A stretch of 58,879 nucleotides of DNA, taken from the NCBI RefSeq assembly GCF_019649055.1, contig NW_026570528.1, positions 1 to 58,879 of the forward strand. The letters run 5' to 3'. The notes beneath the pieces are model-generated. The model was not told the origin of the DNA. It did not search any database and saw nothing but the letters and a program-made list of their open reading frames with translations. A program made the position numbers and the translations under genes. Positions within the stretch are counted from its first letter, which is position 1, and every line of letters starts with the position of its first letter. Shown here piece after piece: positions 52,420-58,879 of the stretch. The stretch comes from Paramacrobiotus metropolitanus. Lineage: Eukaryota; Tardigrada; Eutardigrada; Parachela; Macrobiotidae.

Positions 52420-55400
52420 TGCGTCTGTTGGCAGCGGAGAACAATGTGAAAAGAAAATGTAATGAAAGTTTATGCAGCGCGAAAGAAAGTAAATAAAGTT
52501 TAATCACAATTCCAGTGAGCAAAAGGGGTTACAAAACAGATCTGTCAAAGAGATCAAACTAGAAAAATACAATTCCGTTTGTTAGGAGAAATGCTAAAAA
52601 AAAATGCAAAAATCTGTCCGGGGGTCCTATTCCGACTAGGATGACGTCCACGGGGCAGTTGAGTCTCCACGGGGTCTCCTGTCCACTTTGATCCGGTAAA
52701 GTTGGGTCCGGGGCATCAGTTCCCGGGTTACCCGTCGTAACCGGTTACATGCACCGAGGTCGGATAAGCACGGTTAAACACTTACTTCCGACTCGTATCC
52801 GTCCGTTCGGGATAGAGAGGCACTGTTGCAGATGCAAATGCCGAGGCATCCTCTCTGAATGGGGAATAGGACCGAGGTCGGTTTGACCAAGGTCGGCCTA
52901 CCGATAAGTCGATCGGTGGCTAAAGGGGATTCGGCTATGTTCCGAATTCTTAAAGTTCAGGTCGGAAAAAGCTGTATGTAAGTCATGCGGCCTTTGTGGT
53001 CGTCATGTACAGCAGTTCCGTTCAAAAGTGGTCGGTTACAACCGTTTAATCTGCTACCACGAGCCTGGTTTGGGGTAATCCGAGTCGAACTGGCTCGAAG
53101 GTCCGATCGGAAATCATAGGTTTGTTCGATGGAAGCGTCCAGTCGACTTCCATCCAGTATATTCCGTTGTTATCCGACCTTCTGTCGAGGTCGGTCATCC
53201 TATCCGCCGGTGGTCGACTAGGGTTGACCTGCAATAACATGCCCATGTGGGGCTAAACAAGTGCCTTCAGGTCGAATTCATCCACCGCAAACAGTGATCA
53301 ATCGTCTTCGGTCGTGTTGACTGGGTTTCCGACTTCCGACTTGTAGTCGGTTATGGTCGACTTCGGGAGGTCGGACGAACTGTGTGCTCATCCGTCCGAA
53401 GACTAAGTTTTTCCGTTAGGAGGTCGGTTCCTGACTTCCTAATGGCTTAGCCGACTTGTTGTCGCATTCTTCCGACTTCTGTGCGGTCACTTCCGACCTT
53501 CATTCGAGCTATCCCTGTCGGAATTCCGAGGTCGGCTGATTTCCGACTTCTTCGAGCCGGATGAACTGTGTGTTCATCCGTCGAAAAGACAAAGTTCTTC
53601 GGCTGGGAGGTCGATTTCCGACTTAAAAGTTCTGTGCATACGGTTACAGTTGACCGGGTCTCCGTTGTTCGGACATCCTTCGGTCAGTGTTGACTGGCAG
53701 AAGGATGTTCGGCAGCACAACTCCGTTTCTTCTGTGATTCCTGACATGAACTCTGGGTCGGATCCAAGCTACTGTTGGCTGGTTTATCCGAATGACTTGC
53801 CTCTAGGTCGCCGAGTCCTGCGAGGTAAAAATTTCCTTGGCATCTGTTGGCCGAGTGACTGGCGCTTCATCATGCAATCGCGCTGGCTCACAACTCTAAG
53901 GGTCTTTGTGGCCCCGGTTGACAAGCCAAGCTCTTTGGTTTAAACTTCGTGCACATGCAAATCCCTGAGGTCATCAAATCCGATTCTTCCATTTCGTTTT
54001 GTCGCGAACCTGAGACGCCTAGCCGCTTCTGTTGGGGGTAGACAACTCACGTCCACGGAGAATTTTTCTTTGCCGGTGACGCGGGCCAATTGGCCGGTAC
54101 TGTTGCGGGCAAGTGGTCCTCGTCATCGGGGGTTCGTTAGAGGGGTGCCGGCCGAGTATTCTAACTCGGTCTGCCTAGGATGTTCCATTGAAGACATGGG
54201 GAAGCAGGTCGCGGCGGAGTCGTTGGTGTGGTGGCCAAATCATCGTCGCTGTTCCTCTTCAGGTAATGGCAGCACGTTCGAGACGCGCGTAGTCGTGGTC
54301 ACCGGTGAATCGGCTGGTTTACCCGATATCGTCCGGGGGAGACTGCGGTTGGACTCAGGTACAAGTTCTAGTTGAGTTCCTGTAGGTCTGGGTTCAAACG
54401 GAGAATCCGGTTAAGTTACCACGTGGCTACTGCTAGCTTCCGTCCATTCTTCATGATCGACTTCTGTTGGCCGTTATGGTCGACCTGTGTGGTCGGCCAT
54501 AATGTCGATTTCTCTTTAGTCGGCTACCATACACTTAGTCGATCTGTGTGATCGGCTGAGGTAGCAAGTCGTGGTCCGGCGATCTGCATCGTTGCGATTC
54601 CGACTTCAACTCTTTGAACAATTCGTTCCGAGTTTCCCAAAACCGATCTCTGTGATCGGCTTACACAACCGACCTTTGTGGTCGGTTAGTGCCACGATAT
54701 CCGTTATGTCTCCAAGTTATGGATGAGGTACAGAGTTGACCTTTGTGGTCGACTCACGTACATATAGTCAAATCCCAGTTTTCTTGCACTGTTGGCAGCT
54801 CGGCCGAGGGATATTCGCTCTTACACTGGTGAAGGCTGCTCGGCTACCCGGTTCCGATGTTGGCCACGGGTGCTTGGCAAACATGGTGTCAAGAACGTGA
54901 CAACGTTTTTGACACCATGTTAGCGTAATCCTCTCGGTCTATGCTCCGGAGTCGGTTGGCCGGAGTAATCTTCATAGCCGGTCGTCGTTACTGGTGTGAT
55001 CTGTACCATGTAACTATCGGTCGGCTCCATGTAACGCGGATTGGGGGCTTCTGTTGGCTCCGATGGTCGCAGAACGTGGTAGGCGATCTGCTATTGTTAG
55101 CAGATGTGATTCACGATCTGTCCATGCCATGCTGGGGAACTGGGGTCGGTTTGCTCAGTTCTGTCCAGGGGATTCCTCGGAAGACGTACCGGAACGGTGG
55201 AAAAAAAAACCGTCTTGTCAGGTCTAACCACTCATGTCCGGGTCAAAACCGAAGAATCCGGCTGACTTGTGTAGTCAGCATTCTGGCAAAGTCATTGTTG
55301 ACTTCCGCTGTATACATGGTTTGGTTGGTTTCTGGAAAAAGCTAAAGAAAACTGTCCATTCCGGGGTCGTTTCTCGACGGTACTGTTTCTCAGTCGGGTC

Positions 55401-55485
55401 GGTTCTCGACCATGCCGTTTCTCGGCGTTAAGTCCCCTTAGTTTGTTCCGAGTGGGGGATCGAGTTCCAATGTGGGAACTCGATC
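52420..55485. repeat. GC-rich non-coding tract with dispersed small hairpins
   Basis: Many GTCGG/CCGAC words and short stem-loops. Clear ones with a TNTGT loop: 54481-54495, 54540-54554, 54643-54659, 54667-54687, 54733-54755 and 55261-55279, plus 52989-53001 and 53900-53914 with a G-T pair. A longer one is at 55458-55485 (11-bp stem). A second class has CTGTTG-containing loops (52420, 53767, 53839, 54785). No gene is seen. Confidence 0.7.
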
Positions 55486-57666
55486 TTAACTGAGTGGGAC
55501 TTCGACGGGTTTGTCGCCGCCGAAGTAGTCGTCCTCGTCTTCATCATCCGGGCCAGATCGGTTATGTGGCCGGATAGTCGGATTCTTGGGTTTACAAGTC
55601 GCCGGGCCGCTCCGTTGAGACATCTCGTCAGTCTCATCCGTTTCTTGGCCGAGGCGATCCGCTCTGCCCTTCTTCGATTCTCTGGCCGCCTGTTTGCGGA
55701 GCCGCAGCGCATACGGTCGTGCGCCGGGTGCTATGTCATCCGACATCCAAGGTTCGTAGGGCGATGAGTTAAATCCGCTAGGCAAAGTCTTGTTTTGTCG
55801 GTACCAGCTGATGAATCGGGTCGCGTCGTCGCTGAGATCTAGGTGATCCTCACGAAAGGCATACTTTGTCGCATACCGTTCGTGGGTGTACAGCAGGTCG
55901 CGCATCCAGATGGCGAGGATAACACTTTTCATTGGTGTGCCGAGTTGGGCGACGAGGGTTTCCAAAGCCGCTGGTATCATTTCGTTCTGGTATAGGCCAT
56001 ACAGAGTGTAATGGCAAAAGTAATTGCCGAGCCGAGCTGCGAAGATAAATCGCAGAAATGCTGTGACTCCGTCCTGGGCCATATCGACTTCCCCTTCTGG
56101 AAGATACTCGGTTAAATCCAGTGCTGCCCGAGCCGCGGTTATTACGAAGGCTGGGTGGGCGTCCGTGATGACGAACTGGGCAATACTCTCCAACTCATCA
56201 TGGGGGTATTCCCGAGCTCCTAGTTGGCTCGCACGCGTTCCGTCCGGGCTGTAAAGTGGGACGTTCAGCAAGACCGGGTCGGTCATTGACGGTAACGCAT
56301 TCGATCTGGTGTATAGATGTTCAACATTCTGTGCTGTGTGCGCAGACATGTTGAAGTCAGGTTGCCACCGGTGTTGTTCGAATAGCACCTGATATCCGGA
56401 TCGGACGAGGAATTGGCGTAAATTTTCTACCATCCGCCAGATTTGTGGGCGATTCCGTTCCTCGTAATTCATGACGTTCATGATGTGATGGGTTCTTTCG
56501 GTCGGGTGTGGCATAACGACTTCGATCCCCTGTTGTCGGGCATGGTCGTACCGAGGGTCTTCTCGGGCCGGCACTTCCACTTGTGGTAGTTGTGCCATCT
56601 GGTCGGCCACATCAACGTCCATTTGCTCTTGTTGAGCTGCTGGTTCAGCTCGGACTTCGGCCGCCGGTTCCACTTGTTGGGGTTCCGGCTGCTGTTCGGG
56701 TGGGACAAAGTTACGTTTCGACTTATTTGTTAAGTCGACCGTAAGTCCAATTCCCGTTTCTCCAGATCCCGTCCGTTTTCCTGGTGGAGGTCTGGTCGGC
56801 TCTTTTCCGACTTGGCGGATCACGGCTCGTTGCTCTTCGATTCTGTCTCGAAGGTCAACAGGACCAATCCTATGTCGGAGATCGTATCCCGCCAAGTTTT
56901 TGCTCGGTCGGCGTTGCTGCTGTTGAGCCGTCGATTGAGTCCGATTTCCGTGTTGGGGGATCTGCTGGGAAACAGTTGGACGAGCCTGTGTGACTACTGG
57001 CGTTGCCCTGTGTGGGATTGCCATCAACTGTTCTTGAGTCGCCGGGGTAAAGGTAACCGGCTGTTGGGTTCCGTCCGGCATATTCATCATCATCGTCACC
57101 GATGCGCTAGTCATTGGTCGGTTTGGGTCTCCGACAAAGACATCTCGTACATCGTGGATGAGCTGTTCGCTATCCGAGCGACCCTGTGTGGGTGCCGGTA
57201 ACCGAATTTTTATTTCTGGTTCACAGTCGGTCGGTGGGGGATGGACCTTCATCGAGGCAATTCGTTTATCGACCTCTCTGATCTTTCTCTGGTCCTCCAA
57301 TTGACGATTAGCGTCTTGCAGCTGGCGATACTCCCACAGTCTGTCCGTTAAGACTGGTGGTCGGGTTCCTTCCCATCTCGGGTCGCGGGTTCGTTGCCGC
57401 TGGAGTGTAGCCAGGTTATCCTGTTCATGCGACTCTAGTTGGTCGACAAGGTATTCTCTGCCGGCCAGGTACCGATATGCGCTCAAGTTACCAGCGACAA
57501 CATTAATGTAAAGTGCCGCTGCCTGAGCTCGGTGTTGTGGTCCCGTGCCGGTAACTCGTTCGTTCGTGAAGGATACGATACATTGCGCGCAAGGCAATCT
57601 GTTGTTGTCTCTCGTCGCGTTATCCCTGCACTGTTGGCAGTCCACCGTGTAAGCTTCCGTTCGAAT
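55486..57666 (-). CDS. Unknown GC-rich protein, large 3' exon (about 726 codons)
   Basis: A long open frame. No ATG is found near its start; an acceptor-like TTGTTTTGACAG ends at 57667, so I treat 57666-55486 as a terminal exon of a spliced gene. Near the N-terminus CQQC...CAQC gives a CxxC-x13-CxxC zinc-binding pattern. A low-complexity middle (Gln/Pro-rich, with a DRIEEQRAVIRQ helix) follows. A probably globular helical domain spans the part from MNVMNYEERNRPQIWRMVEN to SWYRQNKTLPSG. The C-terminus is basic, then acidic (DDEDEDDYFGGDK). No family is recognised. It could be a host gene or the gag of an unknown retroelement; no RT is seen in the window. Confidence 0.55.
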   Translation of the reverse strand: MRTEAYTVDCQQCRDNATRDNNRLPCAQCIVSFTNERVTGTGPQHRAQAAALYINVVAGNLSAYRYLAGREYLVDQLESHEQDNLATLQRQRTRDPRWEGTRPPVLTDRLWEYRQLQDANRQLEDQRKIREVDKRIASMKVHPPPTDCEPEIKIRLPAPTQGRSDSEQLIHDVRDVFVGDPNRPMTSASVTMMMNMPDGTQQPVTFTPATQEQLMAIPHRATPVVTQARPTVSQQIPQHGNRTQSTAQQQQRRPSKNLAGYDLRHRIGPVDLRDRIEEQRAVIRQVGKEPTRPPPGKRTGSGETGIGLTVDLTNKSKRNFVPPEQQPEPQQVEPAAEVRAEPAAQQEQMDVDVADQMAQLPQVEVPAREDPRYDHARQQGIEVVMPHPTERTHHIMNVMNYEERNRPQIWRMVENLRQFLVRSGYQVLFEQHRWQPDFNMSAHTAQNVEHLYTRSNALPSMTDPVLLNVPLYSPDGTRASQLGAREYPHDELESIAQFVITDAHPAFVITAARAALDLTEYLPEGEVDMAQDGVTAFLRFIFAARLGNYFCHYTLYGLYQNEMIPAALETLVAQLGTPMKSVILAIWMRDLLYTHERYATKYAFREDHLDLSDDATRFISWYRQNKTLPSGFNSSPYEPWMSDDIAPGARPYALRLRKQAARESKKGRADRLGQETDETDEMSQRSGPATCKPKNPTIRPHNRSGPDDEDEDDYFGGDKPVEVPLS

Positions 57667-57880
57667 CTGTCAAAACAAGGGTAAGCAAACCGTTTCTCGG
57701 TTGCATCCTATGATTTACACCCTATAATTACTACGGCCGGGCCAGGTCGGTTCTCAAACTGGTCCAAGACGCCTTTGGTCGTCTAATGAGGTAAGTCGAC
57801 TTCTGTTGGTCGGTGACGCCTATGTGGTGTCACTGGAGGAAGGTCGGTTATGCCTCTCCTCCAACGCGTTCGGCGTTTCC

Positions 57881-58879
57881 TCATTCCCGTGTCGGTGCTT
57901 CTGTTGACTCCGGCCGACTTGCTTGGTGCGAGTCAGCCAACTCGGTCGGTTGTGCCGAGGTGGATCGTTTCTTCGGTAAGTGTCCGTGCCGGTGAGTTGA
58001 TGGGTTTAAGGCAATGAACCGTTGGCCGCCCTGGGCTTTATCTGTGTCTGTGGCAAACCTTTGTTGGTAGAGTGCCTTCGATAAGACGAATTCCAATTCG
58101 TCTTCCAGGGAATACTTCTTGCGTCCGGCAATTACGTCCGGTTTAGGCTTGTATTTGGGGTCGACCAACTGCGGTTCTGCTGCTGTCCACTCGAACTCGA
58201 ACCGTGCTGTAAGTTGGTGGAGTATTTCTCCACGGGTAAGTCCGTCGGGATGCCAGGACATTTCCATACACGCTTCGATGGCGTGTGTCCATCCTTCATA
58301 TGTTGAAGGGGCCGGGTCCTTTTAGCCGGTGGGAACTCGTAGTACATCCGCTTTGTGCTGGTGTACGTACGTATCTTCCGGCATGGTATCCCAGGTCGCA
58401 GTAATGTCGCACGTTATTCTGGCTAAGTTGTCGCCAGTCGGTCCTGCTCGTCTACCAATGTTGGAGGAGTTTGAAGGCGATTCTTGGTGTGGCGAATTTC
58501 GGTCCACGTGTAGCCAAGGCCTTCAGGGCGGCGAATGTACATCCATCCCGCATCGTATTCCGATACACTCGGTTTCGGTTTTGAAGCCGATTTGATGCCG
58601 GTGTACTTGACCCTAACGTTGGTCAACGGAGGGATGTCATCCGGCAACACTTCCATGGTGTCCTCATTCCATTCCGAGAGAAGTGGCCGCTCGTCAGTGT
58701 CAGGAGTTATCGGTATCCGTTTACCGTACTGACGAGGGATGTATACTCCGCCATCGTCTTCATTACCTTTGGACTCTTCAGCTTTGTCGCTGCTGTCCTT
58801 TTCTTCAGGTTGTTTGTCCGGTATCTCGGGTTCGTCCTGCTGTTGAGGTGCTCAACCTGACGGTGGTGGTTTACCGTTT
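57881..58879 (-). pseudogene. Degraded or multi-exon coding sequence upstream of the 55.5-57.7 kb gene
   Basis: Minus-strand segments with protein-like composition lie in shifting frames: SEYDAGWMYIRRPEGLGYTW (about 58520-58580), LARITCDITATWDTMPEDTY (about 58370-58430) and YKPKPDVIAGRKKYSLEDEL (about 58090-58150). They have intervening stops. They may be exons of the same gene or a decayed neighbour. The window ends inside it. Confidence 0.4.

Noticed and set aside
52014-52462. Overlapping 100-146 codon frames on both strands
   Set aside because: Opposing frames of equal length in GC-rich DNA, with no motif or splice support.

Overview
This window looks like a nuclear contig from an invertebrate animal, probably an ecdysozoan; the phylum cannot be fixed from sequence alone. 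The evidence is short GT-AG introns, a tandem array of glycine-N-acyltransferase-like (GLYAT) genes, Ty3/Gypsy and LTR-type retroelements, and a Polinton/adintovirus-like endogenous virus. Base composition is mostly AT-rich, with a clear shift to GC-rich sequence after about 52 kb.

Region 1 (about 0.4-18.3 kb) is an adintovirus/Maverick-Polinton-like element. A minus-strand block reads, in transcription order: unknown 148-aa protein, TATA-binding-protein-like protein, FtsK/HerA-type packaging ATPase, a small basic core protein, a repetitive basic protein, chromodomain integrase, penton-like minor capsid protein, pVI-like minor capsid protein, hexon-like major capsid protein, adenain-type protease and a small membrane protein. 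The plus strand carries a protein-primed type B DNA polymerase and, at the right end, an unusual fusion of an ADP-ribosylhydrolase-like domain to a BIR domain. At the left, two divergent three-exon genes flank a control region of about 1 kb; one encodes an LxCxE motif followed by an acidic tail. Polymerase, integrase and major capsid genes each carry one reading-frame lesion, so the copy looks recently endogenised and lightly decayed.

Region 2 (18.4-23.6 kb and 47.2-49.7 kb) is a GLYAT-like gene array: copy A (only the last exon, directly beside the viral element), copy B (complete, four exons), copy C (split) and a remnant, copy D.

Region 3 (23.6-47.2 kb) is a four-level nest of insertions that splits copy C. 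A long-TIR DNA transposon with a 9-bp target duplication contains a decayed Ty3/Gypsy element. Within the Gypsy gag gene sits a second LTR element, which has a retropepsin-like gene, a Cys-rich repeat and a 121-bp tandem array but no visible reverse transcriptase. The 5' LTR of that element is itself interrupted by a 1.3-kb insertion. LTR divergence agrees with this order.

Region 4 (48-58.9 kb) holds non-coding inverted repeats, then a GC-rich tract with a family of small hairpins (constant TNTGT loop, varying but complementary stems), then a minus-strand gene of unknown function with a 720-codon exon and, at the window edge, degraded coding sequence.
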